A stretch of DNA of 50,896 nt from Candidatus Nanopelagicales bacterium. GTDB lineage: Bacteria; Actinomycetota; Actinomycetes; S36-B12; CAIYMF01. This document shows, in pieces, positions 15,940-24,718 of this stretch. How positions within the stretch are numbered: the stretch's first letter is position 1; the number at the start of each line of letters is the position of its first letter. The translations under genes were made by a program, and so were the position numbers. The DNA lies in assembly GCA_017882705.1 (NCBI GenBank), contig JADGOZ010000123.1, positions 1-50,896 on the forward strand. Reading direction: 5' to 3'. The notes beneath the pieces are model-generated. The model had not been told where the DNA came from and searched no databases. It was given only the letters and a program-made list of their open reading frames with translations.

Positions 15940-17187
15940 CTAGGACGCGGGGCCGCGCTCGATCGGGCAGGTCATCGCGCGCGGGCCACCGTGCCCACGG
16001 CCGAGCTCAGCACCCACGATGGTGACGACCTCGATGCCGTGCTTGCGCAGGAAGGTGTTCGTCGACTGGTTGCGGTCGTAGCCGAACACCACGCCGGGCG
16101 CGACGGCGAGGAAGTTGCTGCCGTCGTCCCACTGCTCGCGGGCCGCCGTCATCTCGTCGATCGGAGCCTGCAGGACGCGCACGTCGCCAACCCCGAGCGC
16201 GTCGGAGATCGCGCGGAACAGGTCGGTGTTCTCCTCGATGTCGTAGGAGCCGGCCTCGCCGCGCGGCGTCAGCGTGTACGACGTGAGGCCCTTGTCGAGG
16301 TAGGGGTAGACGCTGAACGTCGTGGCGTCGAGCATCGTGAGCGCGGTGTCGAGGTGGGTCAGCGGCGGGTTCTTCGGCAGCTCGACGACGATCACCTTCG
16401 TGACCTGCTCCGCCGGGTCGGAGAAGTAGCCGCTCACGAGCATCCCGACGCCCTGCGGGGTGGTGCGCGGGCCCATGCCGATCAGGACGACGCCGTTGCC
16501 CGCGACGAGGATGTCGCCGCCCGCGCACGTGGCCGGGTGGTGCCAGGTGTCGTCGTCGCCGTAGTAGCGATGGATGTTCGCGTCGCGGAACAGCGGGTGG
16601 AAGTTGAGGACGGCGCGCGAGTGGATGAGCTCGCGCTCCCGAGCCGGCTTCGCCATCGGATGGACCGAGAGCCCGGCGTAGGCGAAGGCGACGTTGTCGC
16701 GCTGGAACAGCGTGTTGGGCAGCGGGGCGAGGACGAAGTCCCCGTCGTCGAGGTAGTCCCACAGCAGCGACGACCCGGCGGGCAGCGACAGGTCGTGCTT
16801 GAGCACGCCGCCGATCAGCGCCTCGGCGAGGCCGGCTCCGTCGAGGCTCTCGAGGAGCTCGCGCAGGGGCTCGACGAGCTGCGGTCCCACCGTGTGCTCG
16901 TTCGTCGTGCGCGACAGGACGAACTCGCGACCGTCGTCGGTTCCGAGCACGTCGGCGAGGAGCGTGGCGAACTGGTGCACCACCACGCCCTTGTCGCGCA
17001 GCTTGCTCACGAACGAGTCGTGCTCCTCGCGCGCCCGCGCGGCCCACATGACGTCGTCGAAGAGCAGCTCGTCGACGTTGCTCGGCGTGAGGCGGCTGAG
17101 CTCCAGCCCCGGCCGGTGCACCACCACCTGCTTGAGGACCCCGACCTCGGAGTCGACGTGGAGGGTGGACGTGGAAGGCATGGTCAT
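15940..17187 (-). CDS. arcA: Arginine deiminase
   Basis: 415 aa, normal length. Converts L-arginine to citrulline and ammonia. Family landmarks: N-terminal [15 protein letters not shown], the substrate loop PNTLFQRDN, the HxD-type block [14 protein letters not shown], and the C-terminal nucleophile Cys in MTCPIERG. The ATG at 17187 is chosen for its SD (GGGGAG on the minus strand). No arcB, arcC or arginine/ornithine antiporter gene lies nearby, so it may serve acid/ammonia balance or arginine catabolism with partners elsewhere. Confidence 0.95.
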   Translation of the reverse strand: MTMPSTSTLHVDSEVGVLKQVVVHRPGLELSRLTPSNVDELLFDDVMWAARAREEHDSFVSKLRDKGVVVHQFATLLADVLGTDDGREFVLSRTTNEHTVGPQLVEPLRELLESLDGAGLAEALIGGVLKHDLSLPAGSSLLWDYLDDGDFVLAPLPNTLFQRDNVAFAYAGLSVHPMAKPARERELIHSRAVLNFHPLFRDANIHRYYGDDDTWHHPATCAGGDILVAGNGVVLIGMGPRTTPQGVGMLVSGYFSDPAEQVTKVIVVELPKNPPLTHLDTALTMLDATTFSVYPYLDKGLTSYTLTPRGEAGSYDIEENTDLFRAISDALGVGDVRVLQAPIDEMTAAREQWDDGSNFLAVAPGVVFGYDRNQSTNTFLRKHGIEVVTIVGAELGRGHGGPRAMTCPIERGPAS

Positions 17188-17273
17188 GGTGGCTCCCCGG
17201 GGAGGTGCTGGTCCTGCCTCCCATCGTGGCCCTGCGGCGGCCCGGATTCGCCCCGAACAGCCGTTCTCCGGGG

Positions 17274-18767
17274 TCAGCCGGCGGTGGCCGCGCCGTCGGC
17301 CGTCATCCGTGCGACGAGCTCGTCGAGCACGAGCCAGGCGACCCTGATCCGCTGGTCGGACGCGCCGTACGGGATCCACAGCAGACCGTCGTGCACGACA
17401 CCGCCGCAGCTGTACAGGACGTGCGGCACATAGCCGTAGCGCTCGTCCTCGCGGGTCTCGAGCAGAGGTGCACGCAGCCGACCGACGACCCTGGTCGGGT
17501 CCTCGAGGTCGAGCAGCAGGGCACCGATCGAGTACGTGCGCATCGGCCCGACGCCATGGGTGAGCACGAGCCAGCCGTGCTCGGTCTCGATCGGCGGTCC
17601 GCAGTTGCCGACCTGCACGAGCTCCCAGGTCTCGACCGGGACCTGCAGGGTCACCGGCACGCCCCACACGACGCCGTCGCGCGAGCTCGCGACGCTGTTG
17701 CTCTCGCCGTCGGACCGGCACATCGCCCAGTAGCGCCCGGCGACACGCCGGGGGAACAGGGCCATCCCCTTGTTCATCGCGGCAGGGCCCGCGAGGCGCG
17801 CCGCGGTGAAGTGGTGCAGGTCGGGGCTGGTGAGCAGCCGCGGCGAGATCCCGCGTCCGTCGTAGGCCGTGTACGTCGCGCGGTAGTCCACGGTGCCCTC
17901 GTCGTCGGTGAACGCGACGAAGCGAGCGTCCTCCATGCCGTTGCTCTCGTCGGCGGCGTGGGGCATGAGCACCTGCTGGCTGAGCTGTACGTCGTCGGGG
18001 AAGGTCACGTCGTAGACCGAGGCGACGAGAGTGCGCAGGGTCATGAGCGTCTCCTGCGCGTCGGGCTGGATCAGGAGGTGCCCGTGCACGCGTGCGAGCG
18101 TCGACTCGAGCTCGGCGCTCGTGAAGCGCTCGGGCAGCAGCGCCAGGACGTTGAAGGCGAGGTCATCGACCCGTTCGGCGTCGGTCAGCAGCGCGCGCAG
18201 GTGCTCACGTCGCCACGGCGCATCCACGACGGTGCCGATGACCGGGGTCGCCGCTCGCTCCTCGAACACCCACGTGGGGCCAGGGCCGACGAGGGCCACG
18301 GCGAACTCGATCGAGGAGATGTGACCCTCGCCGATCGCGCGCAGGCTCAGCGCGATCCGGGCCTGCCCGGCCTCGAGCGCCGACTGGTCGGGGTGCAGGA
18401 CCGCGCTGGGGTTGCAGAGCGCGGCGCCCTCGACCGCGTAGCCCGCGGTGAGTGCTGCGCCGAGGACGATGAGACGGTCGGGGGAGATGTGCGTCGCGTG
18501 GGCGACGTGCGCCGCGACGACGCGGGCGTTCTGCTCGACGATGCGCGCGATCGACTCGCGGTCGTGCCAGAAGTCGGCGCGCAGCCGCTCCGCGGCGTCG
18601 GCGACGTCCTCGTCGGACAGCGCGAGCACCCGCGCCACGACCGCCCCGACGCGCGACTGGCTGTGCCGGGTCTCCTCGCCGGGAAGGAACAGGCGGAAGA
18701 CCACCCTGCTCGGGTCGGGCGTCAGCGAGGCGTCGCCGCGGTGCGCGATGTCGGAGTGCACCCTCAT
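17274..18767 (-). CDS. GH130-family glycoside phosphorylase/hydrolase-like protein
   Basis: 497 aa, five-bladed propeller type. Matches GH130 style: [68 protein letters not shown] and [41 protein letters not shown]130 enzymes act mainly on beta-mannosides, as phosphorylases or hydrolases. The long N-terminal region (about 1-190) is larger than in minimal members. The ATG overlaps the preceding gene's stop (ATGA at 18764-18767). Third gene of a minus-strand operon with a GT4 and an (alpha/alpha)6-type protein, so it probably processes the glycan they handle. Confidence 0.85.
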   Translation of the reverse strand: MRVHSDIAHRGDASLTPDPSRVVFRLFLPGEETRHSQSRVGAVVARVLALSDEDVADAAERLRADFWHDRESIARIVEQNARVVAAHVAHATHISPDRLIVLGAALTAGYAVEGAALCNPSAVLHPDQSALEAGQARIALSLRAIGEGHISSIEFAVALVGPGPTWVFEERAATPVIGTVVDAPWRREHLRALLTDAERVDDLAFNVLALLPERFTSAELESTLARVHGHLLIQPDAQETLMTLRTLVASVYDVTFPDDVQLSQQVLMPHAADESNGMEDARFVAFTDDEGTVDYRATYTAYDGRGISPRLLTSPDLHHFTAARLAGPAAMNKGMALFPRRVAGRYWAMCRSDGESNSVASSRDGVVWGVPVTLQVPVETWELVQVGNCGPPIETEHGWLVLTHGVGPMRTYSIGALLLDLEDPTRVVGRLRAPLLETREDERYGYVPHVLYSCGGVVHDGLLWIPYGASDQRIRVAWLVLDELVARMTADGAATAG

Positions 18768-19786
18768 GGGCGGTCGAGGCGCGCGGCCTGCTGGAACGTG
18801 CTGAGGGCGGCGATGGTCGACTCTGCGCCGCGGTTGTCGTTGCGCCCGTCGGCCTCGAGACCGTCGTAGCCGGCACCGGAGGCGAGGTCGACCATCGGCG
18901 TCAGGGCGTCGTTGTCGCCGAGGAACCAGCCGACCGCGAGGTCGACGCCGTCGCGCCAGCGGTCGTCACGGGTGACGGTCCACGCTCGGGCGCAGGCGTC
19001 GGCCAGCGCCGCGACCTCGATCGGCTGCTGGTCGAACGCGGGAACGGCGTCGTGCCGACCGCGGCCGCCGACCGGGGTGACGGACAGGTGCCCGTCGCGC
19101 GTCTCCATCGACAGCAGGAAGTCGAGCAGCACGAGGCCGCGGGCGATGACAGCCTCGTCGCCGAGCGCGTGGCCGGCGACGATCATCGCCTCGGCCACCG
19201 AGCCGTTGGAGTAGGTCAGCCGTGGCGCCGGCCAGCGCCACGAAGGGGTCGAGGGCAGCGTCATGATCGTGTCGGCGAACTGTCGCAGCAACGTGCGAGC
19301 ACCCGTCACGTCGGGTCGCGCGAGCAGCAGCTCACCGGCACCGAGCGCGGCGAACACGAGCGGTCGCCGGTGCGTGGGTCGTCGGTCCACGGCGCGCGTG
19401 AACGCGGCGAGCGCCACCTCGCGCATCTGCGCGTCCGGCGCGTGAGCCACGGCGAATCCGAGACCCCAGAGCGCACGGCCCCAGCAGTCGTCGAGCCCGG
19501 CCTCGTCCGTCCACGCACCGGAGGCGTCGTGGCGGTTGTGGCAGAGGCCGTCGGCCGTGATGGCACCGGCGACCAGCCCGAGCATGCGGTCCGCGAGGAC
19601 CCGGAGCGGGGGGCTGAGAGCGGGCTCTCGACACAGCACGACGAGTGCGCGTGACTCGTCGTCTATGCAGTAGCCGTGCTCGGGACGCGGGATGTCATGG
19701 CGGGCGTGCTCGAAGAGACCGTGCTCGTCGCTGAGGGCGAGGAGATGGTCGAAGACGGGGACGCGCACCCCGTGGGTGACGCTCAC
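18764..19786 (-). CDS. (alpha/alpha)6-barrel glycosidase-like protein
   Basis: 340 aa from a GTG at 19786 that overlaps the preceding GT stop (GTGA). Repeated hairpin helices and aromatic/acidic motifs (GYCIDDESRALVVL, DEAGLDDCWGRALWGLG, SWRWPAPRLTYSNGSVAEA, DNRGAESTIAAL) are typical of six-hairpin glycosidase-fold proteins. Homologues are usually annotated vaguely as glycosyltransferase or glycosidase. Asp/Glu residues in DDCWGRA and RGAEST could be catalytic. Its place between a GT4 and a GH130 gene suggests a carbohydrate-active role; the activity is unproven. Confidence 0.72.
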   Translation of the reverse strand: MSVTHGVRVPVFDHLLALSDEHGLFEHARHDIPRPEHGYCIDDESRALVVLCREPALSPPLRVLADRMLGLVAGAITADGLCHNRHDASGAWTDEAGLDDCWGRALWGLGFAVAHAPDAQMREVALAAFTRAVDRRPTHRRPLVFAALGAGELLLARPDVTGARTLLRQFADTIMTLPSTPSWRWPAPRLTYSNGSVAEAMIVAGHALGDEAVIARGLVLLDFLLSMETRDGHLSVTPVGGRGRHDAVPAFDQQPIEVAALADACARAWTVTRDDRWRDGVDLAVGWFLGDNDALTPMVDLASGAGYDGLEADGRNDNRGAESTIAALSTFQQAARLDRP

Positions 19787-20901
19787 GCGGCGGGCTGCGC
19801 GGCCTTGAGCTGGCTGACCACGTCGCGGTAGCGGTCGGCCACCACGGGCCACAGCATCGGCGGCGCGACCGTGCGCGCGTTCGTCCGCAGGGCCGGCGTA
19901 CGCCGTGCGAGAGCGTCGCGGAGGCCCTCGGCAATCGCGACCGGGTCCTTGTGCGGCACCAGGATGCCGCCGCCGTCCTCGAGCAGCTCGACCGCGTGCG
20001 GGAACCGGGTGGCGACCACGGGCTTGCCGGCCGCGAGCGCCTCGATGAGCACGCCCGAGGTCACCTGGTCGGTGGAGTCGTAGGGGAGCAGCACGACGTC
20101 GGCGGTCGAGACGAGGCCGGCGAGCGCCGCCGTGTGCCGGTAGTGGTTGTCGAGGGTCACGCAGTTCATCAGGTGCAGGTCGTGGATCCGGTCGGTGAGC
20201 CGGGTGCGGTAGGCCTCACCCTCGTACGCGATCACCTTCGGGTGCGTCTGGCCCGCGACGACGTACTGCGGCAGCGGGGACAGGTCCTGAAGGTGCGCCA
20301 TCGCCTCGATCCCCCACTCGATCCCCTTGCCCGGGCCGATGAGGCCCCAGGTCAGGATCGTCGGCTCGACCGAGCGGAACGTGGCCGAGACCGATTTCGG
20401 GACGGCCGGAGCGCCGTGCGGGATGAGCCGCACCTTGTGCATGTCCACGTCGTAGATCGACGAGAGCCGCTCGCGCGCGGTGCCGGTCATCACGACGACG
20501 ACGTCGGCGAGGCGCGTCACCTCGCCGAGGACCTGCTTCTGGTGTGCGGTCGGGGCGCTGAGGACGGTGTGCAGCACGACGACGGTCGGTGCCGCGAGCT
20601 CGGCGAGGAACGGGACGACCTCGTCGCCGTCGGGTCCGCCGTAGATGCCGAACTCGTGCTGCACGATCACGACGTCGCACGCGGCGAGAGCGGCCACCGA
20701 ACGCCCGCGGCTGGCGGGGTCGCCGGCGACGAGCTCGGCGACCACGTCGGTCGACGGTCGCGGCTGCGGAAAGTCGACCACGCGGACGACGCGGCCCTGC
20801 GACGCGGAGGACGTCACGAGCTCGGCGTAGAGCGAGGCGCTGAAGGTGGCCAGGCCGCACAGGGTGGGCTGGTAGGTGCTGACGAAACCGATGACGGACA
20901 T
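19783..20901 (-). CDS. GT4-family glycosyltransferase
   Basis: 372 aa, GT-B fold. N-terminal MSVIGFVSTYQPTLCGLATFSASL is the acceptor-site start; the C-terminal donor domain carries TWGLIGPGKGIEWGIEAM and the E-x7-E region GVLIEALAAGKPVVAT. Starts at ATG 20901 with SD AAGAGG on the minus strand. First gene of the operon with the (alpha/alpha)6 and GH130 genes. Probably a cytoplasmic enzyme using a nucleotide sugar such as GDP-mannose; the donor is inferred only from the GH130 partner. Confidence 0.88.
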   Translation of the reverse strand: MSVIGFVSTYQPTLCGLATFSASLYAELVTSSASQGRVVRVVDFPQPRPSTDVVAELVAGDPASRGRSVAALAACDVVIVQHEFGIYGGPDGDEVVPFLAELAAPTVVVLHTVLSAPTAHQKQVLGEVTRLADVVVVMTGTARERLSSIYDVDMHKVRLIPHGAPAVPKSVSATFRSVEPTILTWGLIGPGKGIEWGIEAMAHLQDLSPLPQYVVAGQTHPKVIAYEGEAYRTRLTDRIHDLHLMNCVTLDNHYRHTAALAGLVSTADVVLLPYDSTDQVTSGVLIEALAAGKPVVATRFPHAVELLEDGGGILVPHKDPVAIAEGLRDALARRTPALRTNARTVAPPMLWPVVADRYRDVVSQLKAAQPAA

Positions 20902-21201
20902 GTGGTCGCCTCTTCGAGGTGCGGCAGGTCTGACGACCTGCCTGCGACGGTCATGCCGCGGCGAACCTGTGCGATGCGTCGTGAGACGGCGTGCCTGCGG
21001 AGGCGATGACCTGAGCGATGACCCCTGGTTTGGTTCCACACGGGATCGGGTCCGAGGATCCGGACCGCTGACGTGACTCCACCTTACTCCTGTTCCGCGC
21101 GACGCCAAACCACGCGTCCGGTGCCGGAAACACCTGGGAAACATGTGAAATCCGCATCGGGCGTAGCGGGGTACCGTGAGACGTCGACTCGTGGAGGAAC
21201 C
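20902..21201. promoter_or_regulatory. Divergent intergenic region between the two GT4 genes
   Basis: 300 bp with no convincing ORF. Holds the promoters for the minus-strand carbohydrate operon and for the plus-strand GT4 gene. The plus-strand -10 candidate is TACCGT at 21172-21177. No clear operator palindrome seen. Confidence 0.55.
21172..21177 (+). promoter_or_regulatory. Putative -10 TACCGT before GT4 gene
   Basis: TACCGT would start transcription near 21184, which leaves only the ATC/GTG region as translation start. Confidence 0.45.
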
Positions 21202-22221
21202 ATCAGGATCGCCGTGCTCGCCTCGATCGCCCACAGCGTCCCGCCGCGCTCCTACGGCCCGTGGGAGCAGGTCGCCTCGACCCTCACCGAGGGGCTCGTC
21301 GCGCGTGGCCACGACGTCACGCTCTTCGCGACGGCCGACTCGATGACGTCCGCACGGCTGCACGCGACGGCGCCCGCGGGGTACGAGGAGGACGCGAGCG
21401 TCGACGCGAAGGTGCACGAGGCGCTGCACATCGCCGCGGTGTTCGAGCGGGCCGCGCAGTTCGACGTGATCTCGAACCAGTTCGACTTCCTCCCGCTGGC
21501 GTTCAGCCGTCTCGTGGCGACGCCCGTCGTGACGACGGTGCACGGCTTCTCGTCCGAGCGGATCGTGCCCGTCTACCAGGCCTACGACGACATCGCGCAC
21601 TACGTCTCGATCAGCGACTCCGACCGCCACCCGTCGCTCACGTACGCCGCGACGATCCACCACGGCATCGAGCTCGACCGGTTCGACGTCGGTGCGGGCG
21701 ACGGCGGCTACCTGCTCTTCCTCGGCCGGATCCATCCCGACAAGGGCACCGCGGTCGCCATCGACGTCGCGCGTCGCGCCGGCCTTCCGCTCGTGATCGC
21801 CGGCGTCGTGCACGACCAGGCCTACTTCGACACCGAGGTCGCGCCGCACGTCGGCTCGGACGGCATCAGCTACGTCGGACCCGTCGGGCCGGTGGAGCGC
21901 GATCGTCTGCTCGGCGGCGCCGCGGCGCTGCTCCACCTCATCGACTTCGCCGAGCCGTTCGGGCTGTCGGTCGTGGAGTCCCTCGCGACCGGGACGCCGG
22001 TGATCGCGTTCTCGCGCGGCTCGATGCCCGAGCTGCTCCGCGACGGCGTCACCGGCTGGCTCGTGGCCGACGCGGACGAGGCGGTCGACGCCGTGGCGCG
22101 CCTGGACCGGCTCGACCGCGCGGCCTGCCGCATCGATGCCGTGACCCGCTTCTCCGCCGCACGCATGGTCGCCGACTACGAGCGGCTGTTCTCCCGCGTG
22201 ATCTCGGGGCACGTGCGCTGA
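21202..22221 (+). CDS. GT4-family glycosyltransferase with apparent ATC start
   Basis: 339 aa. GT-B enzyme of the class that begins MRIAVLASIAH..PPR.YGPWE. Donor-domain motifs: LLFLGRIHPDKGTAVAID and E-x7-E in EPFGLSVVESLATGTPVIAF. The family start falls on ATC (21202), 4 nt after an SD GGAGG (21193-21197), with a TACCGT -10 at 21172. The next candidate, GTG 21214, would trim the first beta strand and is 16 nt from the SD. In-frame starts upstream lie before the predicted transcription start. Divergent to the GT4/GH130 operon and probably in the same pathway. Confidence 0.88.
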   Translation: MRIAVLASIAHSVPPRSYGPWEQVASTLTEGLVARGHDVTLFATADSMTSARLHATAPAGYEEDASVDAKVHEALHIAAVFERAAQFDVISNQFDFLPLAFSRLVATPVVTTVHGFSSERIVPVYQAYDDIAHYVSISDSDRHPSLTYAATIHHGIELDRFDVGAGDGGYLLFLGRIHPDKGTAVAIDVARRAGLPLVIAGVVHDQAYFDTEVAPHVGSDGISYVGPVGPVERDRLLGGAAALLHLIDFAEPFGLSVVESLATGTPVIAFSRGSMPELLRDGVTGWLVADADEAVDAVARLDRLDRAACRIDAVTRFSAARMVADYERLFSRVISGHVR

Positions 22222-22246
22222 CGAGCATCCTGCGTCGATGCGGACG

Positions 22247-22252
22247 TAGGTT
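22247..22252 (+). promoter_or_regulatory. -10 TAGGTT, leaderless promoter
   Basis: TAGGTT is followed by 6 nt and then ATG (22259), so transcription probably starts at the start codon. Confidence 0.6.
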
Positions 22253-22258
22253 CGTCGT

Positions 22259-22477
22259 ATGGACAAGAAGAAGTGGGACGACCTGTCCGACCGGCAGAAG
22301 ACGGCGATCCTCGTCGCAGCCTCGGTGGAGCTCGCGCTCACCGCGACGGCGCTCGTGGACCTGGCGCGACGACCGCGAGAGCTCGTGCGCGGCCGGAAGG
22401 CGCTGTGGCTGCTCGGCTGCTTCGTGCAGCCGGTCGGCCCGATCGCCTACCTGACGATCGGCGCGCGCCGCTCCTGA
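22259..22477 (+). CDS. Small PLDc_N-type membrane protein
   Basis: 72 aa. Charged N-terminus MDKKKWDDLSDRQKTA, then two hydrophobic segments (about 17-35 and 48-67, with LWLLGCFVQPVGPIAYLTIG). The W-x-x-x-C-F-V-Q-P-x-G-P-I-A-Y pattern is the PLDc_N (phospholipase D nuclease N-terminal) motif of small two-TM proteins. Probably leaderless. Followed by two hairpins. Cellular role unknown. Confidence 0.82.
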   Translation: MDKKKWDDLSDRQKTAILVAASVELALTATALVDLARRPRELVRGRKALWLLGCFVQPVGPIAYLTIGARRS

Positions 22478-22517
22478 GGGCGAACCGGCATTCGGCGCGG
22501 GCGAGTCACGCGTCGCC

Positions 22518-22570
22518 CCCCTGCCAGAATCCCCGGAAAGCGATGGATTCTCCCAGGATTCGGGCAGGGG
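22518..22570 (+). terminator. Long imperfect hairpin after PLDc_N gene
   Basis: 15-bp arms (22518-22532 and 22556-22570) with a single A-G mismatch and a 23-nt loop, 40 bp after the stop. Probably a terminator or structured RNA. Confidence 0.55.
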
Positions 22571-22585
22571 AGCGAGCACGTGACG

Positions 22586-22624
22586 ACGAAGCCCCCGCGA
22601 CCGGCATGGTCGCGGGGGCTTCGT
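22586..22624. terminator. Perfect 17-bp bidirectional terminator hairpin
   Basis: Arms 22586-22602 and 22608-22624 pair perfectly around a 5-nt loop, between convergent genes ending at 22477 and 22637. Confidence 0.85.
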
Positions 22625-22636
22625 GCGTGGTGAGTC

Positions 22637-23044
22637 CTAGCCGAGAGCCTTGGCCTTCGCCGCGGCGAACTCCTCGTCGGAGAGGACGCCCTTGTCCTTG
22701 AGCTCGGACAGGTGCGCGATCTCCTCCGCGGGGCTGCGAGTGCCCCCGCCGGCACCGGCGACGGACTTGATGTACTCCGCCTGGGCCTGCTGCGCGGCCT
22801 GCATGGCCTTCACGTTGCGCTCCGCCATGCCCTTACCGCGCGCGATGAGGTAGACGAAGATGCCGAGGTAGGGCAGCAGGATCACGAAGAGGATCCAGAG
22901 GGTCTTGCCGAAGCCGCCCAGGTCGTCGCTGCGGAAGATGTCACCGAAGATGGTGATGAGCAGCCAGAACCAGATGATGAACATGAAGATCCAGAAGATG
23001 TCGACCAGAAGGTCGCCGTTCCCGATCTCTGCAAGCAGATGCAT
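22637..23044 (-). CDS. PLDc_N/SHOCT-domain membrane protein
   Basis: 135 aa from ATG 23044 (SD GAAAGG on the minus strand); the longer ORF start at 23068 has no SD. Two TM helices (about 9-34 and 46-69) carry the PLDc_N pattern (GGFGKTLWILFVILLPYLGIFVYLIARG). An amphipathic linker with AAQQAQAEY follows, then a C-terminal SHOCT motif (EIAHLSELKDKGVLSDEEFAAAKAKALG). SHOCT domains are short oligomerisation modules. A paralogous PLDc_N protein is encoded convergently next door. Function unknown. Confidence 0.9.
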   Translation of the reverse strand: MHLLAEIGNGDLLVDIFWIFMFIIWFWLLITIFGDIFRSDDLGGFGKTLWILFVILLPYLGIFVYLIARGKGMAERNVKAMQAAQQAQAEYIKSVAGAGGGTRSPAEEIAHLSELKDKGVLSDEEFAAAKAKALG

Positions 23045-23179
23045 GTCGTGCCTTTCGTGAGTCGGCACTGGCGTGCCGACGTTCCCCGTCAGTCCGCGGT
23101 GGACCGATACGGCGGACAGTCTCCCACCAAGGCTTGCCTTCGTGACAGGAAATGCCGATCCGGCGTGGCGGGTGTTCCC

Positions 23180-23764
23180 TCACGCGTGCAGCGCAGCGTC
23201 GGCGGGACCGGTGGCGAAGCCGGTGAAGCGCACCTCGAGGCCGCCGTGCGTCGGCGAGCAGCAGAAGGGCCCGGCCCGCCAGGGGAGCGCGGGGTCGATC
23301 GGGGCGAGGCGCACGAGCTGCCAGTCGCCGCCCGCCTTCGCGCGCACCGTCAGCGCGTCGCCGCGGCGGCTCACCCGCACGGTGACCTCGCGTCCGTGCC
23401 AGTCCGGGAAGGGCGCGGTGGACCAGTCGGACACCTCGCGAGTCACCACCGCCCCGACCTGCGGCGCGCCGTCGGCGTACTCCACGCCGCACTTCACCCA
23501 GTGCGTCTCGTCGGCCCGCACGAGGATCCCGGCCTGGTCGAACTGCTCGGCGAAGTCGGCGAGGAACGACACCTCGACCGCCGTGCCGTCGGGCAGGTCG
23601 ACGAGCAGCCCGTGGCCGTCGTCGTGCACGAAGCCGTACGACGTCACCTGCCACAGGTCGCTGTTCTCGCGCGGCGCCACGAGCAGGTCGCTGCCGTCGA
23701 CACGAGCAGAGACCGGAGGCACGGTCCACTCGCCGGACTCCCAGGGCACGTCGGTCATCGTCAT
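23180..23764 (-). CDS. DUF1349 concanavalin-like protein
   Basis: 194 aa, no signal peptide. Matches DUF1349: VSFLADFAEQFDQAGILVRADETHWVKCGVEYADG, SDWSTAPFPDWHGREVTVRVSRRGDALTVRAKAGG and a C-terminal GPFCCSPTHGGLEVRFTGF. These have a beta-jelly-roll lectin-like fold and are probably cytoplasmic. ATG 23764 used; ATG 23758 is equally possible. Stands alone between the SHOCT gene and the transglutaminase operon. Biochemical role unknown. Confidence 0.9.
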   Translation of the reverse strand: MTMTDVPWESGEWTVPPVSARVDGSDLLVAPRENSDLWQVTSYGFVHDDGHGLLVDLPDGTAVEVSFLADFAEQFDQAGILVRADETHWVKCGVEYADGAPQVGAVVTREVSDWSTAPFPDWHGREVTVRVSRRGDALTVRAKAGGDWQLVRLAPIDPALPWRAGPFCCSPTHGGLEVRFTGFATGPADAALHA

Positions 23765-23860
23765 ACGCCGAAGGCTCCCAGACCTCCCACCCCGATGCCC
23801 ATGTCATGACACTCCCGTGTCCCCGAGCGCACTCCCACGTCATGGCCTGCGACGGGTGGG

Positions 23861-24718
23861 TCAGCGGGCGAGCTGGGTGATCTCGACGGTCACGCCGAGC
23901 GACTCGCTCGCGCCGCCGGCGTAGATGCCCTTGAGCGGCGGGACGTCGGCGTAGTCGCGACCGCGGGCGACGACGACGTGCGCGGAGCCGACCGTCCGGT
24001 CGTTGGTGGGGTCGTAGGCCTCCCAGCCGCCGTTCCACACCTCGATCCACGCGTGGCTCTCACCGACCACCGTGCGACCCGGGGTCTCCTCCTCGTCGTG
24101 GAGGTAGCCGCTGACGTAGCGCGCAGGGATGCCCAGCGGGCGCAGCAGGGAGAGCAGCGTGTGCGAGTAGTCCTGGCAGACGCCGCCGCCGACGGCCCAC
24201 GCCTCGGCGGCCGTTGTCGTGACGCCGGTGACGCTGTCGTTGTAGTAGATCCGGGCTCGCGTCGCCTCCACGGCGCCGCGCACGGCGAGCGCGGGCGTGG
24301 CCGCGCGTCGCAGCTCGTCGACGATGCCGGCTCGCGCCTCGTCGACGCGGGCGTCGTCGACGAGCGGGGTCGGCGCCAGGAACTCGCCCCAGCGGTCGAC
24401 GATCTCCGGGCTCGTCACGACGTCCCAGCCGACACCGTCGAGCGGCGGCGGGCCGTGGGGCACGTCGACGAGGCTCGTCGCGAGGACCTCGAGGACGTCG
24501 TGCTCCTCGTGCACGTCGAACGACTGCACCAGAGCGCCCCAGTAGTCGACGTACGCCTGGACCGATGCGCGCGGCGAGACCTGCAGCTGGTGGGAGAGCA
24601 GCATCTGGCCGTCAGCGTCGCGCGGGGTCATCCGCACCTCGTTGAACGACGCGGCCACGGGGGCGATGTAGCGGTAGCCCGTGCGGTGGGTGATGCGCAG
24701 TCGGCGTCCGGACGACAT
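23861..24718 (-). CDS. Transglutaminase-like protein (N-terminal BTG domain)
   Basis: 285 aa. N-terminal bacterial transglutaminase-like domain (RITHRTGYRYIAPVAASFNEVRMTPR) followed by the papain-like core with Cys in GGVCQDYSH, His in GESHAWIEVW and Asp in YDPTND, so the triad is intact. Its start overlaps the stop of the alpha-E gene (TGATG). With alpha-E and permuted ATP-grasp partners it forms a module predicted from comparative genomics to make or remodel peptide bonds. It may act as a cysteine peptidase or amidase rather than a cross-linker. Last gene of the operon. Confidence 0.92.
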   Translation of the reverse strand: MSSGRRLRITHRTGYRYIAPVAASFNEVRMTPRDADGQMLLSHQLQVSPRASVQAYVDYWGALVQSFDVHEEHDVLEVLATSLVDVPHGPPPLDGVGWDVVTSPEIVDRWGEFLAPTPLVDDARVDEARAGIVDELRRAATPALAVRGAVEATRARIYYNDSVTGVTTTAAEAWAVGGGVCQDYSHTLLSLLRPLGIPARYVSGYLHDEEETPGRTVVGESHAWIEVWNGGWEAYDPTNDRTVGSAHVVVARGRDYADVPPLKGIYAGGASESLGVTVEITQLAR

